Notes: a model not told the origin generated them from the sequence alone. 64,000 nt of DNA from Saccharibacillus brassicae (GCF_006542275.1 NZ_CP041217.1:5555469-5619468), one strand, 5' to 3'. Positions 23,918 to 32,805 are shown, numbered from the stretch's first letter. A program made the numbers and translations.

Positions 23918-26452
23918 TTACGTCGCGCGGCTTCGGGTGCGGTACTCGCCGGGGGTGGCGGAGACGATTTTTTTGAACGCCCGGCTAAAAGACATGTAGT
24001 TCGCGTAGCCGACCCTCGTCGCGATCTCCCGGATCGGATCTTCCGTATCGCGCAGCAAAGCCTGGGCCGCTTCGACGCGGATGCCCGCCAGATAGTCGAC
24101 GAAGTTTTGCCCGAACGCGTCTTTGAACAGCCGGCTCAAGTAGCTTGCGCTGAGCCCGAACCGGTCGGCGATCGAAGACAGCGACAGATCGGGATCGTTG
24201 AAGTTGGCGTCGATAAACGCGCGCACTTCCTGCAGCGTCACATGGCTGCTCCGGCTCTCGCGCAGCAGCTTCAGCCGGCCGGCGTATTCGCTGAGCAGGC
24301 TGCGCACAGACGTCTCCAGTTCGTCCAGCGTATCGAAATGCTCCAGCGCCGTGCCCAGTCTCGGCGCGGCTTCGCCGTGCCACAGCTCTTTCGCTTCGCC
24401 GGGCAGCTCCATCATCTCGCGCAGCAGTTGATACGCCAGCACGTTCATGAGGCCGGACAAATCGTCTTTGGACAGCGGAGCGGCGCGCAGCCCGCCGAGC
24501 AGCTCTTCCAGGCGATCCCTCCACTGCGGTTCCCCGAGCCGGTAAGCGCGGGCGAGCTCGCGGATCGTGCGCAGCACGCCGTACAATTCGGCGACCGCGC
24601 CGCGGTGCAGGTCGCGCCCGACGATGACCCGCGCGCCGCCGAGCGACGATTTGTAGCCGATCGCTTCGACCGCTTCGCGGAAGCCGCGGGCGATGCCGGC
24701 CGGCGAGTCGAACGCGCCGCCCAGCGCGACCGTCACCGTGCAGTGCAGATGCGCCGCGATCCAGGCGATCAGCTCTTCCGCGATCGCCGACGCGGCGCCT
24801 ACGGCGTCGGGCGCTTCGCCGGGGCTCCGCTGCCGCGTCTGCGCCGGCAGGCGCAGCAGCAGACCGAGCCGGCCGCCGGGCAGCCATTCGGCCCAGAGCC
24901 AGGCGCCGCTGGCCGCCGCAAGCTCGGCCGCAGCGGCGGCCAGCGCGTAGCGCAGCAGCTTGCGGCTGCGCTCGGAGTAGGCGTCGTTGAACGCCTCCGG
25001 CCGGTCGATTTCCAGCAGGCCGACGACGGCGGGGCCGAAGCCGGCCTCATGCGCCGCGCTTGCGTCTGCCCGCGGGACGTCGTCCGCTTCCGCGCCTCCC
25101 GGCGGACTGCCATCCGCGCCCACGCCGCCGGCCTCGCGCGCCGCTTCCGCTCTCCCCGGCAGGGCACCGTCCACGTTCAGCCGGCGCGTCTCTTCGTCCC
25201 AGTTCCCCGGTTCGATCACCCGGTTCCCCTCGAGCAGTTCGCGGAAAAATTCCCGCCGCCGATACCCGATATCTTCGCTCCGGCGCCGCCGGTCCGCTTC
25301 GGCGCGCGCGATCATGGCGCTGAGCGTCGATTCGATCCGCTCGAACTCGTCGGGATGCGGCGCGCGGCGCTCTCTGCGCTCGGCCGGCTCCCCCGAGGCC
25401 CCGCGCTCCGCTTCGCGGCCGGCCGTCTGCTCGGCGCCGGAGCGCTCGCCGAGCCGGGCCGCTTCCGTCAGCGCGGCCGCGGCGTCCGCCGTTCCCGGCG
25501 GCAGGGCATCCAGACGCTGAAGCAGCCGCACGACCGGCTCGTAATTGCGGCGCGAGACGAGCGCCGCCCAGACGATGCCGAGCATCATAATGAGCAGCGC
25601 CGCGCCGAGCCAGGCGTACCAGATGCCGGTCAGGACGCTCGACAGCCCATCGCCGACGATGCCCCCGCGCACTTCCCAGCCGGTATACGGCGAAGTGGCG
25701 GCGGACAGTTCCCGGCCGGAGCCCGGCGCGCGAGCTGCTCCCGCCAAAGGTTCGCCGCCGGGCTGCGGCGCGTCCGCGGCAGGCAGATCGGTCTCGGTTC
25801 CGAGCATCAGCTCGCCGTCCGCCGTGTACAGATGAATAAAGCTCGTCTCTTCCCCGATCATTTCCCGCAGCAGGCCCCGCACCGAATCGAGCGAGACGTT
25901 GACGACCATCAGACCGCGCTCGCCCGTCAGCAGCGGAATGCCGCGCGTCAGCGTCACGACCGTGCGCGGCTGCCCGCCCGGTCCCGCGATCTCTCTCGGC
26001 TGCGACCAGCGCGTAGGCAGCGGGCCGGCCTGCGTCCGCTCGACGAACTCCCGATCCGGAAAAGTCGCAAGCTTGCGGATCGACAGATTGTCGAGGACCG
26101 TCCCGTCCGACAGCCGGTAGACGTAGAGCGAATCGATCAGCGGATTGGTCAGCTTCAGCCGGGCCAGCCGCGTCGAAGCGTCGTTGGCGGCCAGATACGG
26201 ATTCGCCGCCGCGGAGAAGAACGAATCGAACTCGCCCGACAGAATCTCCCGGTTCATCATCTCGTTGATGGAGCGAAAAGAATAATCGAGCGACTGGACG
26301 GCCTGCCGGGAGAAGACCGCGTTGGCTCTCGCCGTTTCCCGTTTGGACAGCTCCGCCGAGCCGGCGAAAAACAAAATCATAAGAATCGCCGGCACGATCA
26401 CAAGAATCGGCAGATAAGAAAACGTCAGGCGATTGAACCAGGTTCCGGGCAC
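23918..26452 (-). CDS. AraC/YesN-type membrane sensor-regulator
   Basis: The 844-aa protein has a first membrane helix (residues ~8-30), an extracytoplasmic sensor of about 250 residues (FDSFFSAAANPYLAAND..., GERGLMVVNVSLDSVRGLLREMIGEETSFIHLYTADGELMLG; Cache-like), a second helix (LTGIWYAWLGAALLIMMLGIVWAAL, ~275-300), a long cytoplasmic linker and a C-terminal AraC DNA-binding pair of helix-turn-helix motifs (VRAFIDANFNDPDLSLSSIADRFGLSASYLSRLFKDAFGQNFVDYL ... IREIATRVGYANYMSFSRAFKKIVSATPGEYR). Such one-component regulators sit beside LplAB-type operons in Paenibacillus and are presumed to activate them when sugar is sensed outside. The start is GTG with AGGGGGT 6 bases upstream. The linker is unusually rich in Ala/Glu/Arg. 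Confidence 0.9.
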   Translation of the reverse strand: MPGTWFNRLTFSYLPILVIVPAILMILFFAGSAELSKRETARANAVFSRQAVQSLDYSFRSINEMMNREILSGEFDSFFSAAANPYLAANDASTRLARLKLTNPLIDSLYVYRLSDGTVLDNLSIRKLATFPDREFVERTQAGPLPTRWSQPREIAGPGGQPRTVVTLTRGIPLLTGERGLMVVNVSLDSVRGLLREMIGEETSFIHLYTADGELMLGTETDLPAADAPQPGGEPLAGAARAPGSGRELSAATSPYTGWEVRGGIVGDGLSSVLTGIWYAWLGAALLIMMLGIVWAALVSRRNYEPVVRLLQRLDALPPGTADAAAALTEAARLGERSGAEQTAGREAERGASGEPAERRERRAPHPDEFERIESTLSAMIARAEADRRRRSEDIGYRRREFFRELLEGNRVIEPGNWDEETRRLNVDGALPGRAEAAREAGGVGADGSPPGGAEADDVPRADASAAHEAGFGPAVVGLLEIDRPEAFNDAYSERSRKLLRYALAAAAAELAAASGAWLWAEWLPGGRLGLLLRLPAQTRQRSPGEAPDAVGAASAIAEELIAWIAAHLHCTVTVALGGAFDSPAGIARGFREAVEAIGYKSSLGGARVIVGRDLHRGAVAELYGVLRTIRELARAYRLGEPQWRDRLEELLGGLRAAPLSKDDLSGLMNVLAYQLLREMMELPGEAKELWHGEAAPRLGTALEHFDTLDELETSVRSLLSEYAGRLKLLRESRSSHVTLQEVRAFIDANFNDPDLSLSSIADRFGLSASYLSRLFKDAFGQNFVDYLAGIRVEAAQALLRDTEDPIREIATRVGYANYMSFSRAFKKIVSATPGEYRTRSRAT

Positions 26453-26735
26453 GTACAGACCCCCTATTTTTATTTTAAAATTACATATACTCTCACTTTA
26501 AGCAGACTTTAAGAGTTGTTCAAGCAACCCTGTTCGATATACGCCCTGCACAGCCTTTTTATTTTTCAAACGAAGAAAGCCGCCTAGCGCCTTGTTTTGT
26601 TCACAAACAAATATTTATTAAAACTAATCCAAACCTTATTTTTTTGCGTACAATAGGTATACAAAAGTTTTGAAAAGTTTATTTTTGACGTATTCGACGC
26701 TCGAACGAACCTATTCCCCCGGAGGTGACGCTTCA

Positions 26736-27452
26736 TTGCCTGCTGAATCCCTATATGTCGGAAGCGTGCTCGCGGCAGGAGTATTGTCCTTCTTCTCGCC
26801 CTGCATCTTCCCCATGCTGCCTGTCTATTTCGCCTTTCTCGGCGGTTCGGAAGCGGAGCGCGCCAAGGCCGCGGAGTCCTCTGCCGGATTCCGCGTCGAT
26901 CCCAAGCTGATCGGGCGCACGCTGCTGTTCATTCTCGGACTGTCCACCGTGTTCCTGCTGCTCGGCTTCGGCGCGGGCGCGCTCGGCGGCGTGATCAACA
27001 GTTCATGGTTCATGATCGCGTGCGGCGCCGTCGTCGTCTTGTTCGGCATCCATCAGACCGGCGTGCTCAATCTCATGTTCATGCAAAAAGAAAAACGGCT
27101 CACGTTCGACAGCACGAAGCAAAAAGGCTGGTTCGGCGCGTTCCTGCTCGGCTTCACGTTCAGCTTCGGCTGGACGCCGTGTATCGGGCCGGTACTCGCC
27201 GCCGTGCTCGGCGTGGCCGCGGGCGGCGGTTCGGCCGGCTACGGCGTGTGGATGATGTTCGTCTACACCGTCGGCATGGCCGTGCCGTTCCTGCTGCTGG
27301 CCGTATTCTCCGACCTGCTGCTGCGCCGCCTCAAAAATCTGTACAAGCATATGGGCAAGCTCAAAGTGGTGTCCGGCGTCGTGCTGATCGCGATGGGCAT
27401 CCTGCTCATGACGAACAATCTGGCCGTGCTCACGTCCGCTTTTCAGATCTGA
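26736..27452 (+). CDS. ccdA: CcdA-type thiol-disulfide transmembrane transporter
   Basis: The 238-aa membrane protein has six helices and the two redox cysteines of the CcdA family: [18 protein letters not shown] (~21) and [18 protein letters not shown] (~147). These relay electrons from cytoplasmic thioredoxin across the membrane. A TTG start at 26736 is indicated by GGAGGTGA 7 bases upstream; no better start fits. It is followed by a thioredoxin-like lipoprotein and an MsrAB lipoprotein, so its likely job is to reduce that extracellular thioredoxin, as in the pneumococcal CcdA-Etrx-MsrAB pathway, rather than to serve cytochrome c maturation. Confidence 0.92.
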   Translation: MPAESLYVGSVLAAGVLSFFSPCIFPMLPVYFAFLGGSEAERAKAAESSAGFRVDPKLIGRTLLFILGLSTVFLLLGFGAGALGGVINSSWFMIACGAVVVLFGIHQTGVLNLMFMQKEKRLTFDSTKQKGWFGAFLLGFTFSFGWTPCIGPVLAAVLGVAAGGGSAGYGVWMMFVYTVGMAVPFLLLAVFSDLLLRRLKNLYKHMGKLKVVSGVVLIAMGILLMTNNLAVLTSAFQI

Positions 27453-27498
27453 CCGGCTACAATCCGACTTTCATTTTTAACTCAAGGAGATGACTCAT

Positions 27499-28050
27499 TT
27501 GAATAACGTCAACGCCCGTCCCCTGCGCCGAAAATGGCTGCCGCTGCTTCTGCTGACGCTCTCGGCCGTTCTGCTGCTGTCCGCCTGCGGACAAAACGGT
27601 GCGGCTTCCTCGTCCGGCCAGACCGCAAGCGCCAAGCCGGCTCCGCAGTTCGATCTCAAAGACCTGAGCGGCAGCGAAGTCAAGCTCGCCGATTTCAAAG
27701 GCGAAAAAGTCTACATCAAATACTGGGCTTCATGGTGCTCGATCTGCCTCGCCGGCATGGAAGAACTGAACACGCTGGCCGGCCAGGACAACGACTACAA
27801 AGTGATCAGCATCGTCGCCCCGAACTTCAAAGGCGAAAAATCCGAAGCCGATTTCAAAAAATGGTACGCCGGTCTCGACGAGAAAAATACGACCGTGCTG
27901 CTGGACCAAGACGGCAAATACGCGCAGCAGCTCGGCGTGCGGGCGTATCCGACTTCCTTCTACATCGATTCGAACGGCGGCTTGGCCAAAACGGTGCCGG
28001 GTCACAACGCCAACGACGTGATCGCGACGAATATCAACGACATTCCCTAA
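27499..28050 (+). CDS. Extracytoplasmic thioredoxin-like lipoprotein (TlpA/Etrx type)
   Basis: The 183-aa product has a lipoprotein signal (LLLLTLSAVLLLSACGQ) and a TlpA-type thioredoxin fold: PAPQFDLKDLSGSEVKLADFKGEKVYIKYWASWCSICLAGMEEL with the active-site WCSIC (CxxC), and the cis-Pro loop VRAYPTSFYIDSNG. It would be anchored outside the membrane, accept electrons from CcdA and pass them to the MsrAB protein encoded 25 bases downstream. The TTG at 27499 is chosen because AAGGAGA ends 8 bases before it; the ATG at 27490 overlaps the ribosome site. Confidence 0.92.
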   Translation: MNNVNARPLRRKWLPLLLLTLSAVLLLSACGQNGAASSSGQTASAKPAPQFDLKDLSGSEVKLADFKGEKVYIKYWASWCSICLAGMEELNTLAGQDNDYKVISIVAPNFKGEKSEADFKKWYAGLDEKNTTVLLDQDGKYAQQLGVRAYPTSFYIDSNGGLAKTVPGHNANDVIATNINDIP

Positions 28051-28075
28051 ATCCCGCTAACAGGAGGTTATGCGC

Positions 28076-29290
28076 ATGAACCGCAAAAAACGGCCCGCCG
28101 CTTGGCTGCCGCTGCTCTCGATTGCCCTGCTCTCGCTGCTGATCTCGGCCTGTTCGTCCACGGGACTCGGCCTTAGCGCTTCCGGCGCTTCTTCGTACGG
28201 AGCCGTGACCGCCGCCAGCATCCCGAATCCGAACGCGGACGTCGATTTCTCCAAGTCCGATCTCAAAAAAGTGTATCTCGCGGGCGGCTGCTTCTGGGGC
28301 GTCGAAGCTTACATGGCGCGCATCTACGGCGTGCAGGACGCCGTCTCCGGCTATGCCAACGGCACCGGCGAGAACCCGTCTTACGAAGACGTGATCAAAG
28401 GCGATCGCGGCTTCGCGGAAACGGTCGAAGTGACGTACGATCCGGCTCTCGTGCCGCTCGATAAAGTGCTCAAGGAATTTTTCAAAGTCGTCGATCCGAC
28501 GAGCGTGAACCAGCAGGGCAACGACCGCGGAATTCAATACCGTTCCGGCGTCTACTACACGGCAGACAGCGAGAAAGCGGTCGTCGAAGCCGTGATCGCC
28601 AAGGAACAGGAGAAATACAACAAGAAGATCGTGACCGAAGTGCTGCCGCTGCAAAATTTCTATATGGCGGAAGAGTATCATCAGGATTATTTGGAAAAGA
28701 ACCCGGAAGGCTACTGCCATATCGATATGGGCATTCTGAACGAACAAGAGATTCCGGGTCAGGCGGGAGCCGAAGCCGGCGTCACTTCCGAAAGCCTCAA
28801 ATCCGCGGCCGCTTCCAAAGCGGCCGGCCAGATCGTGATCGATCCGGCCGATTATCCGAAACGCACCCCGGAACAACTGAAATCGCTGCTGACCGATATC
28901 CAGTATCAGGTCGCGGTTGAGCAGGATACCGAACATCCTTACTCCAACGAGTATTGGGATACGTACGATCCGGGCATCTACGTCGACGTGTCGACCGGCG
29001 AGCCGCTGTTCGCCAGCGAAGACAAATACGACTCCCAATGCGGTTGGCCAAGCTTCGTGAAGCCGATTCTGCCGGAAGTCGTGACATACGACGAAGACAA
29101 CGCCTACAATATGGTCCGTACCGAAGTGCGCAGCCGTTCCGGCGATATCCATCTGGGCCACGTATTCGACGACGGTCCGGAAGATCGCGGCGGCAAACGC
29201 TACTGCATCAACAGCGCTTCGATCAAGTTCGTACCGCTGGCCGATATGGAAGCGCAAGGTTACGGCTACCTGACCGGCGTGGCGAAATAA
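28076..29290 (+). CDS. msrAB: Peptide-methionine sulfoxide reductase MsrA-MsrB fusion lipoprotein
   Basis: The 404-aa protein has a lipobox (LLSLLISACSS), an MsrA domain (VYLAGGCFWGVEAYMARIYGVQDAVSGYANG; catalytic Cys in GGCFW) and an MsrB domain ending HLGHVFDDGP...RYCINSASIKFVPL (catalytic Cys in RYCINSA). It repairs both S- and R-methionine sulfoxide in surface proteins. The MsrB domain lacks the paired CxxC zinc sites and instead has DSQCGWPSF, giving a possible resolving cysteine. AGGAGG is 8 bases before the ATG at 28076. Third gene of the ccdA-thioredoxin-msrAB operon, with a bidirectional terminator 13 bases after the stop. Confidence 0.95.
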   Translation: MNRKKRPAAWLPLLSIALLSLLISACSSTGLGLSASGASSYGAVTAASIPNPNADVDFSKSDLKKVYLAGGCFWGVEAYMARIYGVQDAVSGYANGTGENPSYEDVIKGDRGFAETVEVTYDPALVPLDKVLKEFFKVVDPTSVNQQGNDRGIQYRSGVYYTADSEKAVVEAVIAKEQEKYNKKIVTEVLPLQNFYMAEEYHQDYLEKNPEGYCHIDMGILNEQEIPGQAGAEAGVTSESLKSAAASKAAGQIVIDPADYPKRTPEQLKSLLTDIQYQVAVEQDTEHPYSNEYWDTYDPGIYVDVSTGEPLFASEDKYDSQCGWPSFVKPILPEVVTYDEDNAYNMVRTEVRSRSGDIHLGHVFDDGPEDRGGKRYCINSASIKFVPLADMEAQGYGYLTGVAK

Positions 29291-29302
29291 CGTTTTTTCC
29301 AT

Positions 29303-29338
29303 AAAAAAACCGTATCCCATGCCGGGATACGGTTTTTT
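29303..29338. terminator. Bidirectional terminator between msrAB and the DUF1450 gene
   Basis: CCGTATCCC (29310-29318) pairs with GGGATACGG (29324-29332), flanked by seven A and six T. It serves the plus-strand msrAB operon and the converging minus-strand DUF1450 gene. Confidence 0.92.
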
Positions 29339-29339
29339 G

Positions 29340-29564
29340 CTAGTTTTTGGCGATGATCTTTTCCAGCTTCTTCACGAGCTTCTTGGGCGTCTCCGCCCGC
29401 ACGATCTCGCCTTTGACGATCGCGAACGGTTCGGTGCGGCACAACCGGCATTCTTTGAGGCAGCCGTCTTTTTTCACTTTCACGTCGTCGTATTTGCTTT
29501 TCAGTTCCTTATAGGCCGGCTTCGAGAAGCGGTCGATGTTTTTTTCGCAAAATTTGATCTTCAT
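29340..29564 (-). CDS. DUF1450 protein (YuzB family)
   Basis: The 74-aa protein has the family pattern MKIKFCEKNIDRFSKP...DGCLKECRLCRTEPFAIVKGEIV. The three clustered cysteines (C-x3-C-x2-C) plus the N-terminal one resemble a thioredoxin-fold ferredoxin-like or metal-binding scaffold. No activity is established. Its ATG overlaps the stop codon of the SMI1/KNR4-HEAT gene (ATGA), so it is translated after and coupled to it. This partnership is unusual, since DUF1450 genes normally stand alone. Confidence 0.9.
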   Translation of the reverse strand: MKIKFCEKNIDRFSKPAYKELKSKYDDVKVKKDGCLKECRLCRTEPFAIVKGEIVRAETPKKLVKKLEKIIAKN

Positions 29565-31012
29565 CCGCGTTCCTCCATCAGGTCTCGCAGCATGCTCCGC
29601 ACGTTCGTTAATTCTGCGGGCACGCCGCGTTCGATTTTTTTGTGTGTATGGAATCGGTACTGCTTTAGGCGATGCCGGACGTTGCCGCGAATATCATGTT
29701 CGTCTGTCGGATGCTGCTCCAGCACGTGCTCGTAAGCCGGCAGCAGCCGTAGGTCGGGCACGCCGTCAAGCGCCTGAATCGCTGTCAGGCGGACATACGT
29801 CTCGGGATCGTGCAGCAGAATGTCGACAAAGTCTTCGACGTAATCGGCTTTGCGTCTGGATTTGCCGGCCTGCCAGATCGCGCTTTTGCGGATGTCGGCG
29901 GCGGGGCTCCGGAACGCGGGCAGCAGCAGCGGAAGCGGCTCGACGCCGGCCGACTCCAACACGTACGTCCCGAAGCGGAACGTCTCTTCGTCCGTTTCCC
30001 ACGGAACGGTCGTTTGCAGCGTCTCGGCGAAATTCCGGGCCGCCTGCGCGCGATACCAATGGATCAGCTTCACCGCCGTCCGGCGCTGCTGCGTCTGCTC
30101 GCTGCGCAAATGCTGCCGCAGGAGCGGATCGGCATATTCGGGCGCATGGGCAGCCAGCAGCGTCAGCGCCCAGTACCGGACTTGATCCGCTTCATCGTCT
30201 ACAGCATGCTTCGCGAAGGCGATCGCAGGCTCGCCAAGCTGCGGAAAACGCAGCAGCGCTTTGAGCGCTTCGCTGCGCTGCCGCGCGGGGCCCGGGCTCT
30301 GCGCAAGCGTCAGCAGTTCGGCTTCCCCGCCGCCCGGCGTCGTTCCGAACCAATGAATCTTGAAGCCGGCGATCACTTCGTCGAGCCACCGTTCGTACCA
30401 GTCGAGCATATTGCTCTCGTATACGAAAAACGGGGTGTACGTTTCGCCGTTCCAGTACACGATACGTCCCCGATGCTCGCCGCAGACGATTAGCAGCAGC
30501 TCGCTGCCGCAGCCCATCGTGCCGATCTCAAGCGTCCCGCGCATCAGATCGGCCAGCGCTTCCTCGTAGGCATCGTCGTCCAGATCGTCATCGGGTTCGT
30601 ATTCGCCCGCCGACTCCGACTCCGACTGCCAATCCTGCGCAGCCGAATTCCATTTGAACCGCGACGGCTGCACCAGCCGGTCCGGGTCCGGCTTCAAGCG
30701 TTCGACGTCATAGAGGCCGTAGTATGGACCCGCGCCGCCGTATCGGGCCGGACCGCCGCTGCCCACTCCAACCAGAAAAGCGGCAAAGTCGTCCGGCAGC
30801 TCCGTACCCCAAGCTTGCTCCAGCGCAAGCAGCCGATGCAGGGGCAGCGGGGAACCAAGGCGGTAACCGTGGCTGCTTGCACCGAATACGCTGTCTGCGC
30901 CCGGAGCTTTCGCGGCGCGCGGCAGCTTGCGGCGGATCCGTTCGATCTGGGCTTCGAACGTTTGCAGCGCCTGTTGTCTGCTGACAAATGCGGCCGTTTG
31001 TTGCTGCTCCAT
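29561..31012 (-). CDS. SMI1/KNR4 domain protein with HEAT repeats, paralogue 1
   Basis: The 483-aa cytoplasmic protein starts with an SMI1/KNR4 (SUKH-type) domain: LPLHRLLALEQAWGTELPDDFAAFLVGVGSGGPARYGGAGPYYGLYDVERL, then IGTMGCGSELLLIVCGEHRGRIVYWNGETYTPFFVYESNMLDWYERWLDEVIAGFKIHWFG. The second half is a solenoid of HEAT/PBS-like repeats (EADQVRYWALTLLAAHAPEYADPLLRQHLRSEQTQQRRTAVKLI; DIRKSAIWQAGKS; ETYVRLTAIQALDGVPDL). SUKH proteins are frequent immunity proteins against polymorphic toxins, but no toxin gene is nearby. A second paralogue of the same architecture is encoded at 37720-39102. Confidence 0.85.
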   Translation of the reverse strand: MEQQQTAAFVSRQQALQTFEAQIERIRRKLPRAAKAPGADSVFGASSHGYRLGSPLPLHRLLALEQAWGTELPDDFAAFLVGVGSGGPARYGGAGPYYGLYDVERLKPDPDRLVQPSRFKWNSAAQDWQSESESAGEYEPDDDLDDDAYEEALADLMRGTLEIGTMGCGSELLLIVCGEHRGRIVYWNGETYTPFFVYESNMLDWYERWLDEVIAGFKIHWFGTTPGGGEAELLTLAQSPGPARQRSEALKALLRFPQLGEPAIAFAKHAVDDEADQVRYWALTLLAAHAPEYADPLLRQHLRSEQTQQRRTAVKLIHWYRAQAARNFAETLQTTVPWETDEETFRFGTYVLESAGVEPLPLLLPAFRSPAADIRKSAIWQAGKSRRKADYVEDFVDILLHDPETYVRLTAIQALDGVPDLRLLPAYEHVLEQHPTDEHDIRGNVRHRLKQYRFHTHKKIERGVPAELTNVRSMLRDLMEERG

Positions 31013-31035
31013 TTTGGTTCGCCTCTTTTCCCGTG

Positions 31036-31060
31036 TGAAAACATTTGACTGTTTTCCACG
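31036..31060. promoter_or_regulatory. Inverted repeat between divergent SMI1/KNR4 and ABC-F genes
   Basis: GTGAAAACA-TTTGAC-TGTTTTCCAC forms a 9-bp near-perfect dyad 8 bases upstream of the ABC-F -35 element, suggesting an operator in this 145-bp divergent region. Confidence 0.4.
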
Positions 31061-31067
31061 TTTCCAT

Positions 31068-31096
31068 TGAGTTGTGCGCCGTTACCTTTTATAATG
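31068..31096 (+). promoter_or_regulatory. Sigma-A promoter of the ABC-F gene
   Basis: TTGAGT (31068-31073) and TATAAT (31091-31096) are 17 bases apart, 62 bases upstream of the ABC-F start. Confidence 0.85.
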
Positions 31097-31157
31097 AAAC
31101 GGAAAAAGTTTAAAAATCGTTCAACCGAAATCTAACAGAAAAAGGTGTCTTTCATTA

Positions 31158-32714
31158 ATGAGTATACTAAATGTAGAACGACTGAGCCACGGTTTCGGCG
31201 ACCGGGCCATTTTTAAGGATGTATCGTTTCGCCTGCTCAAAGGCGAGCATATCGGCCTGATCGGCGCAAACGGCGAAGGCAAGTCGACGTTCATGAATAT
31301 CGTGACAGGCAAGCTTCAGCCGGACGAAGGCAAAGTCGAATGGTCCAAACGCGTCCGCGTCGGCTATCTCGATCAGCACGCCGTGCTGGAGAAAGGCATG
31401 AGTATCCGCGACGTGCTCAAAAGCGCGTTCCAATACCTGCTCGACATGGAACAGGAAATGAACGACATGTACGGCCGCATGGGCGACGTCACTCCGGAAG
31501 AGCTGGAGACGCTGCTGGAGCAGGTCGGCACGATTCAAGATACGCTGACGGCGCAGGACTTTTACCTGATCGACGCCAAGATCGACGAGACGGCGCGCGG
31601 ACTCGGCCTGACCGACGTCGGTCTCGACAAAGACGTGGACGATCTGTCCGGCGGACAGCGCACCAAAGTGCTGCTGACCAAGCTGCTGCTGGAGAAACCG
31701 GACATTCTGCTCCTCGACGAGCCGACCAACTATTTGGACGAAGTGCATATCGCCTGGCTGACGCGCTACCTGCAGGAATACGAGAACGCGTTTATCCTGA
31801 TCTCCCACGATATTCCGTTCCTGAACAGCGTCGTCAACACCATCTACCATATGGAAAACCAGGAGCTGAACCGTTACGTCGGCGACTACGAATATTTCCA
31901 GGAAGTCTACGCGATGAAAAAACAGCAGCTGGAATCGGCGTTCAAGCGCCAGCAGCAGGAAATTTCGCAGCTCAAAGACTTTGTGGCCCGCAACAAAGCG
32001 AGCGTCGCGACCCGCAATATGGCAATGTCCCGCCAGAAAAAGCTCGACAAGATGGACGTGATCGAACTGGCGCAGGAACGGCCGAAGCCGCAGTTCAACT
32101 TCAAAGTCGGCCGCACGGCCGGCAAGCTGATCTTCGAAGCCAAAAACCTCGTCATCGGATACAGCGAACCGCTGTCCCGTCCGCTCGATCTCAAAATGGA
32201 ACGCGGACAGAAGATTGCGCTCGTCGGCGCCAACGGCATCGGCAAAACGACGCTGCTGCGCAGCATCCTCGGCGAAATCCAGGCGCTGTCCGGTACGGTC
32301 GAACGCGGCGAACACCAGCAGATCGGCTACTTCGAACAGGAGATGAAAGGCGACGGTTCGAAAACGTGCATCGAAGAGATCTGGAGCGAATTCCCTTCGC
32401 TCAGCCAGTTCGAAGTGCGCGCGGCGCTGGCCAAATGCGGCTTGACGACGAAGCATATCGAGAGCAAAGTCACCGTCCTCAGCGGCGGCGAGAAAGCCAA
32501 AGTGCGTCTGTGCAAACTGATTAACCGCGAAACGAATATCCTCGTACTCGACGAGCCGACGAACCACCTGGACGTCGACGCAAAAAACGAGTTGAAGCGT
32601 GCGCTGCAAGCGTACAAAGGCACCATTCTCATGATCTCCCACGAACCGGAATTTTACCGCGATATCGTGACCGAGACGTGGAACTGCGAATCGTGGACGA
32701 CGAAAGTATTCTAA
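31158..32714 (+). CDS. ABC-F family ATP-binding protein (YkpA/YbiT-like)
   Basis: The 518-aa protein contains two ABC ATPase domains without membrane segments. Domain 1 has LIGANGEGKSTFM, LSGGQRTKVLLTKLLLEKPDILLLDEPTNYLD; domain 2 has LVGANGIGKTTLL, LSGGEKAKVRLCKLINRETNILVLDEPTNHLD. A charged inter-domain linker (EVYAMKKQQLESAFKRQQQEISQLKDFVARNKA) reaches toward the ribosomal peptidyl-transferase centre in this family. It closely resembles housekeeping ABC-F members of the YkpA/YbiT type, translation factors that act on stalled ribosomes, rather than dedicated antibiotic-protection proteins; without antibiotic context the latter is less likely. Own promoter and terminator. Confidence 0.92.
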   Translation: MSILNVERLSHGFGDRAIFKDVSFRLLKGEHIGLIGANGEGKSTFMNIVTGKLQPDEGKVEWSKRVRVGYLDQHAVLEKGMSIRDVLKSAFQYLLDMEQEMNDMYGRMGDVTPEELETLLEQVGTIQDTLTAQDFYLIDAKIDETARGLGLTDVGLDKDVDDLSGGQRTKVLLTKLLLEKPDILLLDEPTNYLDEVHIAWLTRYLQEYENAFILISHDIPFLNSVVNTIYHMENQELNRYVGDYEYFQEVYAMKKQQLESAFKRQQQEISQLKDFVARNKASVATRNMAMSRQKKLDKMDVIELAQERPKPQFNFKVGRTAGKLIFEAKNLVIGYSEPLSRPLDLKMERGQKIALVGANGIGKTTLLRSILGEIQALSGTVERGEHQQIGYFEQEMKGDGSKTCIEEIWSEFPSLSQFEVRAALAKCGLTTKHIESKVTVLSGGEKAKVRLCKLINRETNILVLDEPTNHLDVDAKNELKRALQAYKGTILMISHEPEFYRDIVTETWNCESWTTKVF

Positions 32715-32745
32715 AATCGTTCGCCGGAAGGCTGCAAAGAACGCG

Positions 32746-32780
32746 AAACCCGATTCTCCGTTTGGAGGGTCGGGTTTTTT
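32746..32780 (+). terminator. Terminator of the ABC-F gene
   Basis: AAACCCGA (32746-32753) pairs with TCGGGTTT (32770-32777), with inner TCTCC/GGAGG pairing, followed by a T-run. Confidence 0.85.
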
Positions 32781-32805
32781 GGCGTTTTTTTGATTTTTTT
32801 AAAAT

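Noticed and set aside
23711..26512. Plus-strand open frame of 933 codons opposite the AraC/YesN gene
   Set aside because: Same artefact; the minus strand encodes a recognisable sensor-regulator.
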